Origin: Trichomonas vaginalis G3
Taxonomy: Eukaryota > Parabasalia > Trichomonadida > Trichomonadidae
DNA: 64,000 bases
Direction of reading: 5' to 3'
NCBI RefSeq assembly: GCF_026262505.1
Contig: NC_067205.1
Coordinates: forward strand, 25,549,693-25,613,692
Below are positions 53,901 to 64,000 of this stretch, piece after piece. The notes beneath the pieces were generated by a model. That model did not search any database and was not told the origin of the DNA. It worked only from the letters and a program-made list of their open reading frames with translations. A program made the position numbers and the translations under genes. The stretch's first letter is position 1. Every line of letters begins with the position of its first letter.

Positions 53901-56900
53901 GAGAGCGTCGTTGACACCCTGGAGATCTTCGGCACCTTGGGTAGCCTTGGCTTCCTCGGCGTCTCTGATCTTGTCCTTGAGATCCTGGAGTCTGTCGGCG
54001 AGGGACTTGATTGCTTCTTCGTTGGCCTTGTCCTTCTCGTCCTGAGCGGCATCCTTGTCCTTGAGTTCTTGGATGGCGCCTTCAAGGTTCTTGTCCTTCT
54101 CGTCCTGAGCGGCATCCTTGTCCTTGAGTTCTTGGATGGCGCCTTCAAGGTTCTTGTCCTTCTCGTCCTGAGCGGCATCCTTGTCCTTGAGTTCTTGGAT
54201 GGCGCCTTCAAGGTTCTTGTCCTTCTCGTCCTGAGCGGCATCCTTGTCTTGGAGACCCTTGACCTTGTCTGCAAGATCCATGATGTACTCGTCTTGCTTG
54301 TTGTCGCGGTTGTCTGTGTTGTCGGCCTTGTCGTTAAGCTCCTTGACCTTGTCTTCGAGAGCCTTAAGAGCATCGTTGACGTTCTTGAGGTCTTCGGCGC
54401 CTTGGGCTGCATTAGCCTCATCGACAGCCTTGATCTTGTCATCAAGAGAGTTCAACTTGTCCTTGAGCTCGTTGAGATCGTCATCTTGCTTGTTGTCCTT
54501 GTCCTCGTTGGCGTTCTGGCGATCGTTGAGAGCATCGAGTTGCTCCTTGAGTGCCTTGAGGTCTTTCTCGTTCTTGTCGTCGCCGTCTTGGATCTTGTTG
54601 TCGAGATCGTTGAACTTGTCGTTCAAGTTCTGGACAAGTGCCTTGTTCTTGGCAGCACGCTGCTCGTCTTCCTCCTTCTTTCTGTCTTCCATCTCTTGGA
54701 TCTTGTCGGCGAGTGCCTTGAGATCCTCATCTTGCTTGTTGTCCTTGTTGTCGTTGCGGTTCAACCTGTCTTCGAGGGCCTTGAGAGCATCGTCGTCGGC
54801 CTTCTCCTTGATGAGGTTGTTGAGAGCATTGAGAGCGTCGTTGACACCCTGGAGATCTTCGGCACCTTGGGTAGCCTTGGCTTCCTCGGCGTCTCTGATC
54901 TTGTCCTTGAGATCCTGGAGTCTGTCGGCGAGGGACTTGATTGCTTCTTCGTTGGCCTTGTCCTTCTCGTCCTGAGCGGCATCCTTGTCCTTGAGTTCTT
55001 GGATGGCGCCTTCAAGGTTCTTGTCCTTCTCGTCCTGAGCGGCATCCTTGTCTTGGAGACCCTTGACCTTGTCTGCAAGATCCATGATGTACTCGTCTTG
55101 CTTGTTGTCGCGGTTGTCTGTGTTGTCGGCCTTGTCGTTAAGCTCCTTGACCTTGTCTTCGAGAGCCTTAAGAGCATCGTTGACGTTCTTGAGGTCTTCG
55201 GCGCCTTGGGCTGCATTAGCCTCATCGACAGCCTTGATCTTGTCATCAAGAGAGTTCAACTTGTCCTTGAGCTCGTTGAGATCCTCATCTTGCTTGTTGT
55301 CCTTGTTGTCGTTGTTGTTCAACCTGTCTTCGAGGGCCTTGAGAGCATCGTCGTCGGCCTTCTCCTTGATGAGGTTGTTGAGAGCATTGAGAGCGTCGTT
55401 GACACCCTGGAGATCTTCGGCACCTTGGGTAGCCTTGGCTTCCTCGGCGTCTCTGATCGTGTCCTTGAGATCCTGGAGTCTGTCGGAGGGACTTGATTGC
55501 TTCTTCGTTGGCCTTGTCCTTCTCGTCCTGAGCGGCATCCTTGTCCTTGAGTTCTTGGATGGCGCCTTCAAGGTTCTTGTCCTTCTCGTCCTGAGCGGCA
55601 TCCTTGTCCTTGAGTTCTTGGATGGCGTCTTCAAGGTTCTTGTCCTTCTCGTCCTGAGCGGCATCCTTGTCTTGGAGACCCTTGACCTTGTCTGCAAGAT
55701 CCATGATGTACTCGTCTTGCTTGTTGTCGCGGTTGTCTGTGTTGTCGGCCTTGTCGTTAAGCTCCTTGACCTTGTCTTCGAGAGCCTTAAGAGCATCGTT
55801 GACGTTCTTGAGGTCTTCGGCGCCTTGGGCTGCATTAGCCTCATCGACAGCCTTGATCTTGTCATCAAGAGAGTTCAACTTGTCCTTGAGCTCGTTGAGA
55901 TCGTCATCTTGCTTGTTGTCCTTGTCCTCGTTGGCGTTCTGGCGATCGTTGAGAGCATCGAGTTGCTCCTTGAGTGCCTTGAGGTCTTTCTCGTTCTTGT
56001 CGTCGCCGTCTTGGATCTTGTTGTCGAGATCGTTGAACTTGTCGTTCAAGTTCTGGACAAGTGCCTTGTTCTTGGCAGCACGCTGCTCGTCTTCCTCCTT
56101 CTTTCTGTCTTCCATCTCTTGGATCTTGTCGGCGAGTGCCTTGAGATCCTCATCTTGCTTGTTGTCCTTGTTGTCGTTGCGGTTCAACCTGTCTTCGAGG
56201 GCCTTGAGAGCATCGTCGTCGGCCTTCTCCTTGATGAGGTTGTTGAGAGCATTGAGAGCGTCGTTGACACCCTGGAGATCTTCGGCACCTTGGGTAGCCT
56301 TGGCTTCCTCGGCGTCTCTGATCTTGTCCTTGAGATCCTGGAGTCTGTCGGCGAGGGACTTGATTGCTTCTTCGTTGGCCTTGTCCTTCTCGTCCTGAGC
56401 GGCATCCTTGTCCTTGAGTTCTTGGATGGCGCCTTCAAGGTTCTTGTCCTTCTCGTCCTGAGCGGCATCCTTGTCTTGGAGACCCTTGACCTTGTCTGCA
56501 AGATCCATGATGTACTCGTCTTGCTTGTTGTCGCGGTTGTCTGTGTTGTCGGCCTTGTCGTTAAGCTCCTTGACCTTGTCTTCGAGAGCCTTAAGAGCAT
56601 CGTTGACGTTCTTGAGGTCTTCGGCGCCTTGGGCTGCATTAGCCTCATCGACAGCCTTGATCTTGTCATCAAGAGAGTTCAACTTGTCCTTGAGCTCGTT
56701 GAGATCGTCATCTTGCTTGTTGTCCTTGTCCTCGTTGGCGTTCTGGCGATCGTTGAGAGCATCGAGTTGCTCCTTGAGTGCCTTGAGGTCTTTCTCGTTC
56801 TTGTCGTCGCCGTCTTGGATCTTGTTGTCGAGATCGTTGAACTTGTCGTTCAAGTTCTGGACAAGTGCCTTGTTCTTGGCAGCACGCTGCTCGTCTTCCT

Positions 56901-59900
56901 CCTTCTTTCTGTCTTCCATCTCTTGGATCTTGTCGGCGAGTGCCTTGAGATCCTCATCTTGCTTGTTGTCCTTGTTGTCGTTGTTGTTCAACCTGTCTTC
57001 GAGGGCCTTGAGAGCATCGTCGTCGGCCTTCTCCTTGATGAGGTTGTTGAGAGCATTGAGAGCGTCGTTGACACCCTGGAGATCTTCGGCACCTTGGGTA
57101 GCCTTGGCTTCCTCGGCGTCTCTGATCGTGTCCTTGAGATCCTGGAGTCTGTCGGCGAGGGACTTGATTGCTTCTTCGTTGGCCTTGTCCTTCTCGTCCT
57201 GAGCGGCATCCTTGTCCTTGAGTTCTTGGATGGCGCCTTCAAGGTTCTTGTCCTTCTCGTCCTGAGCGGCATCCTTGTCTTGGAGACCCTTGACCTTGTC
57301 TGCAAGATCCATGATGTACTCGTCTTGCTTGTTGTCGCGGTTGTCTGTGTTGTCGGCCTTGTCGTTAAGCTCCTTGACCTTGTCTTCGAGAGCCTTAAGA
57401 GCATCGTTGACGTTCTTGAGGTCTTCGGCGCCTTGGGCTGCATTAGCCTCATCGACAGCCTTGATCTTGTCATCAAGAGAGTTCAACTTGTCCTTGAGCT
57501 CGTTGAGATCCTCATCTTGCTTGTTGTCCTTGTTGTCGTTGTTGTTCAACCTGTCTTCGAGGGCCTTGAGAGCATCGTCGTCGGCCTTCTCCTTGATGAG
57601 GTTGTTGAGAGCATTGAGAGCGTCGTTGACACCCTGGAGATCTTCGGCACCTTGGGTAGCCTTGGCTTCCTCGGCGTCTCTGATCGTGTCCTTGAGATCC
57701 TGGAGTCTGTCGGCGAGGGACTTGATTGCTTCTTCGTTGGCCTTGTCCTTCTCGTCCTGAGCGGCATCCTTGTCCTTGAGTTCTTGGATGGCGCCTTCAA
57801 GGTTCTTGTCCTTCTCGTCCTGAGCGGCATCCTTGTCCTTGAGTTCTTGGATGGCGCCTTCAAGGTTCTTGTCCTTCTCGTCCTGAGCGGCATCCTTGTC
57901 CTTGAGTTCTTGGATGGCGCCTTCAAGGTTCTTGTCCTTCTCGTCCTGAGCGGCATCCTTGTCCTTGAGTTCTTGGATGGCGCCTTCAAGGTTCTTGTCC
58001 TTCTCGTCCTGAGCGGCATCCTTGTCTTGGAGACCCTTGACCTTGTCTGCAAGATCCATGATGTACTCGTCTTGCTTGTTGTCGCGGTTGTCTGTGTTGT
58101 CGGCCTTGTCGTTAAGCTCCTTGACCTTGTCTTCGAGAGCCTTAAGAGCATCGTTGACGTTCTTGAGGTCTTCGGCGCCTTGGGCTGCATTAGCCTCATC
58201 GACAGCCTTGATCTTGTCATCAAGAGAGTTCAACTTGTCCTTGAGCTCGTTGAGATCGTCATCTTGCTTGTTGTCCTTGTCCTCGTTGGCGTTCTGGCGA
58301 TCGTTGAGAGCATCGAGTTGCTCCTTGAGTGCCTTGAGGTCTTTCTCGTTCTTGTCGTCGCCGTCTTGGATCTTGTTGTCGAGATCGTTGAACTTGTCGT
58401 TCAAGTTCTGGACAAGTGCCTTGTTCTTGGCAGCACGCTGCTCGTCTTCCTCCTTCTTTCTGTCTTCCATCTCTTGGATCTTGTCGGCGAGTGCCTTGAG
58501 ATCCTCATCTTGCTTGTTGTCCTTGTTGTCGTTGTTGTTCAACCTGTCTTCGAGGGCCTTGAGAGCATCGACATCGGATGTTTCTTTCACCACATTCTCT
58601 AATTCTTGTAACTTTTTATTTAGATCATCATTTAATTGAGCCCATTTATCTGCGTTCGCTGCTTCTTTTTCTAAAATGTCATTATCTAATTTATTTATCA
58701 ATTTCTTCAACTCCTCAATATCAGCATTTTGGGTTTCATCTAATTTTTCATTTTCTGCTAATCTTTGCAAAATATTGCTTAAATCATCTTTAAGTGAAGC
58801 ATTTTCTTTTTCAATTTGCTCAATTTTCTCATTGAGATCTTGTAACGTAGGTCCTGGATCTTCATCAGGCACAGCACATTCTAATTGAATATCCCTTGCC
58901 TGTATTTCTCCAATTGCCTCTTCTTCTGGATGAACTACTTTTTCAAGTTCATCATATTTATCCTGAAGATCATTGAACTTTTGATTCATTTGATCAAGAC
59001 GATCTTTGAGTTCGTTGATTCTTTGATCGTGATTAACAAGATCATCGTCTTGTTTGTTGTCTTTGTCTTCGTTGTTGTTTTGGCGATCATTAAGGGCATC
59101 AAGTTGTTCCTTAAGTGCTTTAAGATCGTCCTCGTTCTTTTTATCGCCTTCTTGGATGAGATTGCCGAGATCGTTGAACTTGTCATTAAGATTGTCAACA
59201 AGAACTTTGTTCTTGGCAAGACGTTGTTCATCTTCTTCTTTCTTCTTGTCTTCCATCTCTTGGATCTTGTCTTTAAGTGCATTGATGTCTTCGTCTTGTT
59301 TGTTGTCATTATTATCATTATGATTCAATCTCTCTTCGAGTGCTTTAATAGCATCTTCATCAACTTTATCTTCAAGAAGATTGTTGATAGCATTGATGCG
59401 ATCATTAACACCAGCAAGATCTTCTGCACCTTGAGCAGCTTTGGCTTCTTCGGTGTCTTTAAGTTGATCTTTAAGTTCTTGAAGTTTATCTTGAAGATCT
59501 TTGAGGGCTTGATTTTGGAAAGAATCATTGTCTTTAAGAGTTTGAAGATCTTGGTCTTGTTGATTATCTTTCTCATTATTTGCATTAACTTTGTCTTCAA
59601 GTTCTTTCAGAGCATTGTCGCGTGCAGCATCTTTGGCATCTTTGTCTTGATCTTTGTCGTTAAGAGTGTTGATTTGATCCTTAAGAGCATTAAGATCTTC
59701 GTCTTGCTTGTTGTCTTTGTCTTCGTTGGCGTTCTGGCGATCATTAAGGGCATCGAGTTGTTCCTTAAGTGCTTTGATGCCATCTTCGTTCTTCTGATCT
59801 CCTTCTTGGATCTTGTTGTCAAGGTCATTGAACTTGTCATTCAAGTTTTGGACAAGAGCACGGTTCTTCTCGGCACGTTGCTCGTCTTCTTCTTTCTTCT

Positions 59901-62900
59901 TGTCTTCCATCTCTTGGATCTTGTCTTTAAGTGCATTGATGTCTTCGTTTTGCTTGTTATCGTTGTTATCGTTGTTGTTAAGTCGTTCTTCAAGAGCTTT
60001 AACGGTATCGTCGTTAGCCTTGTCCTTAAGAAGATTGTTGAGGGCATCAAGACGATCGTTGACACCGGCAAGATCTTCGGCACCTTGAGCGGCTTTGGCT
60101 TCTTCGTTAGCTTTGATCTTGTCGTCAAGGGCTTGAAGTTGATCCTTAAGTGCATTGATGTTTTCGTCTTGTTGATTGTCTTTATCGTTATTAGCATTTA
60201 ATTTGTCTTCAAGATATTTAAGAGAAGAATCTCTAGCATCATCTTTAATTTGATTAGCTTGTTCCTGTTCGGTTAAAGATTGAAGTTGATTCTTAAGAGT
60301 TTGAAGATCTTGGTCTTGTTGATTATCTTTCTCATTATTTGCATTAACTTTGTCTTCAAGTTCTTTCAGAGCATTGTCGCGTGCAGCATCTTTGGCATCT
60401 TTGTCTTGATCTTTGTCGTTAAGAGTGTTGATTTGATCCTTAAGAGCATTAAGATCTTCGTCTTGCTTGTTGTCTTTGTCTTCGTTGGCGTTCTGGCGAT
60501 CATTAAGGGCATCGAGTTGTGCTTTGAGTGCTTGGATATCATTCTCGTTCTTCTGATCACCTTCCTGAACTTGATTGTTAAGGTCGTTGAAGCGGTCGTT
60601 AAGACTGTCAACAAGAACTTTGTTCTTGGCAAGACGTTGTTCATCTTCTTCTTTCTTCTTGTCTTCCATCTCTTGGATCTTGTCTTTAAGTGCATTGATG
60701 TCTTCGTCTTGCTTGTTGTCTTTGTTGTTGTTATCGTCGATCTTGTTGTTGAGAGCATCGAGACGATCGTTGACACCGGCAAGATCTTCGGCACCTTGAG
60801 CGGCTTTGGCTTCTTCGTTGGCTTTGATCTTGTCGTCAAGGGCTTGAAGTTGATCCTTAAGTGCATTGATGTCTTCATCTTGTTCGTTATCCTTAGCTTC
60901 ATTGGCATTAGCTCTGTCTTCTAGTGCTTGAACTTTGTCTCCAAGATTTTGAACGTCTTGATCTTGTTTGTTGTCTTTGTCTTCGTTAGCGTTCTGGCGA
61001 TCATTCAGAGAATCAAGTTGTTCTTTGAGTGCTTTGATGCCATCTTCGTTCTTCTGATCTCCTTCTTGGATCTTGTTGTCAAGGTCATTGAACTTGTCAT
61101 TCAAGTTTTGGACAAGAGCACGGTTCTTCTCGGCACGTTGCTCGTCTTCTTCTTTCTTCTTGTCTTCCATCTCTTGGATCTTGTCTTTAAGTGCATTGAT
61201 GTCTTCGTTTTGCTTGTTATCGTTGTTATCGTTGTTGTTAAGTCGTTCTTCAAGAGCTTTAACGGTATCGTCGTTAGCCTTGTCCTTAAGAAGATTGTTG
61301 AGGGCATCAAGACGATCGTTGACACCGGCAAGATCTTCGGCACCTTGAGCGGCTTTGGCTTCTTCGTTAGCTTTGATCTTGTCGTCAAGGGCTTGAAGTT
61401 GATCCTTAAGTGCATTGATGTTTTCGTCTTGTTCGTTATCCTTAGCTTCAATGCCTTTCAGAACTTCATCTTGATTGTTGTCTTTGGCGTCGTTAGCGTT
61501 AGTCTTCTCTTCAAGAGCTGCTAATTTGTCACCAAGGTCTTTGATAGCTTGGTCTTGCTTAGCATCGACATCGTTCAACTTGTTGTCAAAGTCGTCGAGG
61601 TTGAGCTGGAGATCACGCGTCTTAACGGCACCTTGCTCTTCAAGCTCGGCAACTTTGTCTTGAAGTGCTTTAATGTCTTCATCTTGCTTGTTATCGTTAG
61701 AATCGTTAGCATCAATTTGGACCTTGAGTGCTTTGAGCTCATCATCATTCTTTTGGTTGGAGGTATTTACCTTATCTTCAAGCTCTTTGATAGCATTGTC
61801 TCTGGCAGCATCTTTATCGTTGAGAGAGTTGACTTGATCTTTGAGGGAATTAAGATCTTCATCTTGTTTGTTATTTTTGTCTTGAAGTTCTTTAAGAGCA
61901 TTATCACGAGCTGCGTCTTTAGAATCTTTTTCTTGTTCTTTTTCATTAATTGCATTAATTTGGTCCTTAAGGGCATTAAGATCTTCATCCTGTTTGTTGT
62001 CTTTGTCTTCATTAGCGTTCTCACGATCATTAAGAGCATCGAGCTGTTCTTTGAGTGCTTTGATATCATTTTCATTCTTCTGGTCACCTTCCTGAACTTG
62101 GTTGCCAAGATCATTGAACTTGTCGTTGAGGCTGTCGACAAGAACTTTGTTCTTAGCGAGTCTTTGTTCATCTTCTACTTTCTTCATCTCATCCATGTCG
62201 TTGAGGCGGTCGACAATAGATTTGATGTCTTCATCTTGTTTGTTGTCTTTGTTGTTGTTTTCGTTGATCTTATCATTGAGTGCGTTGAGGCGGTCATTTA
62301 CACTCTGAAGATCTTCTGCACCTTGAGCAGCTTTAGCTTCTTCGTTTGCCTTGAATTTATCGTCAAGGGCTTTAAGTTGGTCCTTAAGAGCATTTATATC
62401 TTCGTCTTGTTTGTTGTCTTTGCTCTCCTGAGCATTGATCTTGTCTTCAAGACCTTTAAGAGCTTCATCTTGTTTGTTGTCTTTGTCTTCCAAAGCATTG
62501 AATTTCTCATCTTGTTTGTTGTCTCGATCGTTGTTAGCATCGGCTTTATCACTAAGTTCCTTGATCTTTTCTTCGAGGTTTTTAATAGCTTGGTCTTGCT
62601 TCGCGTCGACATCATTTAACTTATTGTCGAAATCATCGAAGTTAAGTTGGAGATCGCGAGATCTAACAAGTCCTTGGCCTTCAAGATCTTGAATACGATC
62701 CTGTAAAGTCTTAATATCCTCATCTTGTTTAGTATCTTTTTCTTCATTAGCCTTTTCTTGATTGGAAAGAGCATTAAGTTTGCTAGTAAGCTCTTTAATA
62801 TCTTCTTGATTCTTATTAGACTGATCTTTGTTGTCATTATCTCCTTGCTTCATTAGATTTTCCAAGTCATTAAATCTATCTTGGAGATTCTGTAAATTCT

Positions 62901-63645
62901 TATCATTATTATTATCTCTTTCTTCATTGTTTTGTTGATTCTTCTTTGCTTCATCTTCATTTTGATCAATTTTATCTTTTAACGAATTAATTAAATTATT
63001 AAGATCTTGAATATCTTTAGCATTTTTTTCATTATTATTATCATAGTTATTCGCTTTTTCTTTGATGTCATTAATTTGATTTTGCAGATCATCGGCTTTT
63101 TCCTTGGCCTTTTCTGATTCTGCGCTAGCATTATCTTCTAGCATAAGTAATTTCTCTTGAGCATTCTTTAATTTCTCTTCTTCATCATTTAAACGTTGTT
63201 CTACTAAAACTATTTCATTATGTACGTTAGTAACATTTTGTTCGATATTAGTAACATTAGCAATTGTTTTCATTTGTTCGATTATTGTTTGATAATTTTC
63301 TTCTAAAATAAGAACTCTTTCATCAATTGAGTCGATATTATCACTATTTTTATCGCACTGTTCTTGTAGTTCTTTAATATGATCTCCAATACAATTATTA
63401 ATAGTGGTTGTAATGGATTGATTCTGTACGTCAAATTCTTCCCTAATTTTCATAATTTCATTTGTCACGTAATGGGATGTTTTCGTAAATTCTTCTTTCA
63501 TACTTGCGATTTCTTTAAGATTTTGAGTAATTTTGAAATCAATTTCACCAATTTTTTGGTCTCCTTTGTTAAATTGTAAAATAGCCTTTTTTATTACCTT
63601 TAACTTTGATTCCAATTCAATTATTTTGTCTTGAGCTTCAGTCAT
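25580..63645 (-). CDS. Giant tail-anchored tandem-repeat coiled-coil protein (one gene, frame interrupted)
   Basis: Start ATG at 63645 (MTEAQDKIIELESK) and stop TAA at 25580-25582, about 12,690 codons if continuous. The sequence is almost entirely charged amphipathic helix: Lys, Asp, Glu, Asn, Gln, Ala, Leu. The main unit has no Pro, Trp, Cys or His. Order: diverged N-terminal coiled coil (to ~58569), homogenised array of 268-residue units (to ~26909), unique C-terminal coiled coil and a terminal hydrophobic helix with only three residues after it. The motif DNKQDE recurs every few dozen residues and probably marks register breaks. In this sequence the frame is lost at ~55487 and ~29346 (2-nt deletions), at many sites from 33.9 to 53.3 kb, and by a TAA at 26906-26908. 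Continuity of coiled-coil coding on the same strand across all breaks argues for one gene. Function is unknown; a giant golgin-like tether or cytoskeletal filament anchor fits the layout. Confidence 0.8.
26906..26908 (-). other. In-frame TAA separating array from C-terminal anchor
   Basis: The - strand reads ...NELNNVTA, TAA, NDARDNKQDEYIMD... without a frame change. Aligned to array units (ELNDKADNTDNRDNKQDEYI), the stop replaces one residue, an Asn in the array consensus. A single substitution therefore removes the tail anchor from the encoded giant protein. Confidence 0.85.
44222..44990 (-). repeat. Expanded 63 bp sub-repeat, about 12 copies
   Basis: Each 63 bp encodes 21 residues (three heptads) of the type DAAQDEKDKNLEGAIQEL plus KDK. 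Most 804 bp units carry one to three copies; here about twelve are in tandem, with Ala/Asp alternation at one site (LEGAIQ versus LEDAIQ). Confidence 0.85.
51560..52330 (-). repeat. Second expanded 63 bp sub-repeat, about 12 copies
   Basis: Same 21-residue repeat as at 44222-44990, about twelve copies, with several single-base indels. Length polymorphism is expected here. Confidence 0.8.
58569..63645 (-). other. Diverged N-terminal coiled-coil region of the giant protein
   Basis: About 1690 residues in one open frame. It has the same ingredients as the array (DNKQDED, ALKDKIQEMEDKKKEEDEQR, NLNDKFNDL), but copies differ clearly in sequence and codons are more A/T-rich. The first ~250 residues are unique coiled coil (VTNIEQNVTNVHNEIVLVEQ). 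Punctuating RDLQL/RDIQL motifs occur near 62655, 61610 and 58890. This looks like the older, unhomogenised part of the gene from which the array unit was amplified. Confidence 0.85.
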
Positions 63646-64000
63646 TATCAGTAAAGAATGGAATCGTCAAAATGAGCCGTTGACTTTTGTAAACTTGTAA
63701 AAAATTTATTCAGCTTTTGAAGGATAAAATTATTTTTTATATCCATATAGTAATCATAAAACTTGAATATTAAAATTTTTGATCCAGTAATGATAAACAT
63801 TTTTGAGAAGAAAGAGTCTGCATATTTTATTAATTTTTGAATACACTCTCAATTTATTGTCTGTAGGCACTTTAAGTAAATATGGTTTGAAATTGAAAAA
63901 TATGTAAGATTCAAATTTTGATTTTTTCGCATAAAATGGATTTTATGAGGATTTTTCCCTCAATATTTGATATCAATATTTTAGTAGTTCAATTAATTGA
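63646..64000. other. Upstream flank of the giant gene
   Basis: AT-rich, no ORF of note. The sequence before the giant gene's ATG on the - strand (CTTTACTGATAATG) has no clear TCA initiator. Its promoter should lie here. Confidence 0.4.

Larger units (their letters stand above)
26909..58568 (-). repeat. Tandem array of ~804 bp coiled-coil coding units
   Basis: Equivalent points in successive units lie exactly 804 bp apart at 29707, 30511, 31315 and 32119, and again at 55667, 56471 and 57275. Other spacings are 804 plus multiples of 63 (e.g. 930 from 32119 to 33049). Units are essentially identical at the DNA level, with few variants (RLNNND versus RLNRND; KDKIRD versus KDTIRD in the units near 55.4, 57.1 and 57.7 kb). 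In ten places a second module replaces the LNSLDDKIKAVDEA segment. That module carries NEMHPEEEGVGEVQARDIDL, marked by the ATGCATCTCAT stretch near 27060, 28977, 35157, 38747, 40730, 43625, 46100, 48070, 50970 and 53450. It contains the only prolines of the array. Confidence 0.9.

Noticed and set aside
26906-55868. Treating the ORF pieces of the array as separate genes
   Set aside because: Each piece begins or ends at a small indel inside a repeat unit rather than at a gene boundary, and no promoter or unique sequence lies between them.
27858-58223. Many repeated Ser/Leu-rich (+) and Arg/Thr-rich (-) ORFs of 160-280 codons
   Set aside because: They are out-of-frame readings of each array unit and recur with its period; composition is unnatural.
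26909-58568. CRISPR-like array
   Set aside because: The repeats are coding, contiguous and 63 or 804 bp long with no unique spacers, in a eukaryotic context.

Overview
The window looks like nuclear DNA of a parabasalid protist. A trichomonad such as Tritrichomonas or Trichomonas is most likely; I lean weakly to Tritrichomonas and cannot settle the species. Reasons: very AT-rich intergenic DNA, long intronless genes, TCA initiator-like motifs a few bases upstream of ATG, a bacterial-type GH19 lysozyme/chitinase gene, and a polytopic PAS protein of the kind found in trichomonad cyclase families. Nothing resembles a bacterial operon.

Layout. 1-3948: a decayed stretch with CxxC fragments, a GH19 hydrolase gene with an apparent frame break, a ~1.05 kb MITE-like element bounded by TTAA and a short inverted repeat, then gene-poor DNA. 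3949-9458 (+ strand): a small helical protein (possibly IST1-like), a tubulin-tyrosine-ligase-like enzyme with a large insertion, and a helical-repeat protein that faintly recalls SAPS/PP6 regulatory subunits. 9680-13092: a complete-looking DNA transposon with ~820 bp terminal inverted repeats, TG...CA ends, a 15 bp AT-rich flanking duplication and one retroviral-type (Ginger-like) DDE integrase gene broken by a single in-frame TAG. 13869-18026 (+): a 1385-residue multi-pass membrane protein with a PAS domain and no recognisable cyclase domain. From 18230 onward every gene is on the - strand: a DHHC palmitoyltransferase, a SNF1/MARK-like protein kinase, an SLC35F-type transporter and a PP5-type TPR phosphatase.

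25580-63645 (-) is best read as one giant gene of about 12,700 codons. It has a diverged N-terminal coiled-coil part (63645 to ~58569), a long array of near-identical 804 bp (268-residue) coiled-coil units with nested 63 bp (21-residue) repeats, and a unique C-terminal segment ending in a hydrophobic tail anchor. The frame is broken by one in-frame TAA just before the C-terminal segment, by two 2-nt deletions in otherwise clean DNA (~29346 and ~55487), and by several dozen small indels between about 33.9 and 53.3 kb. The last group looks like unpolished long-read consensus. The giant protein is the most notable object here: an acidic, almost proline-free, tail-anchored filament-like protein. 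By analogy it could be a giant golgin-type tether or part of the trichomonad cytoskeleton, but that is inference.

The genes are independent eukaryotic transcription units. No pathway links them beyond a general signalling, cytoskeleton and membrane-trafficking theme.
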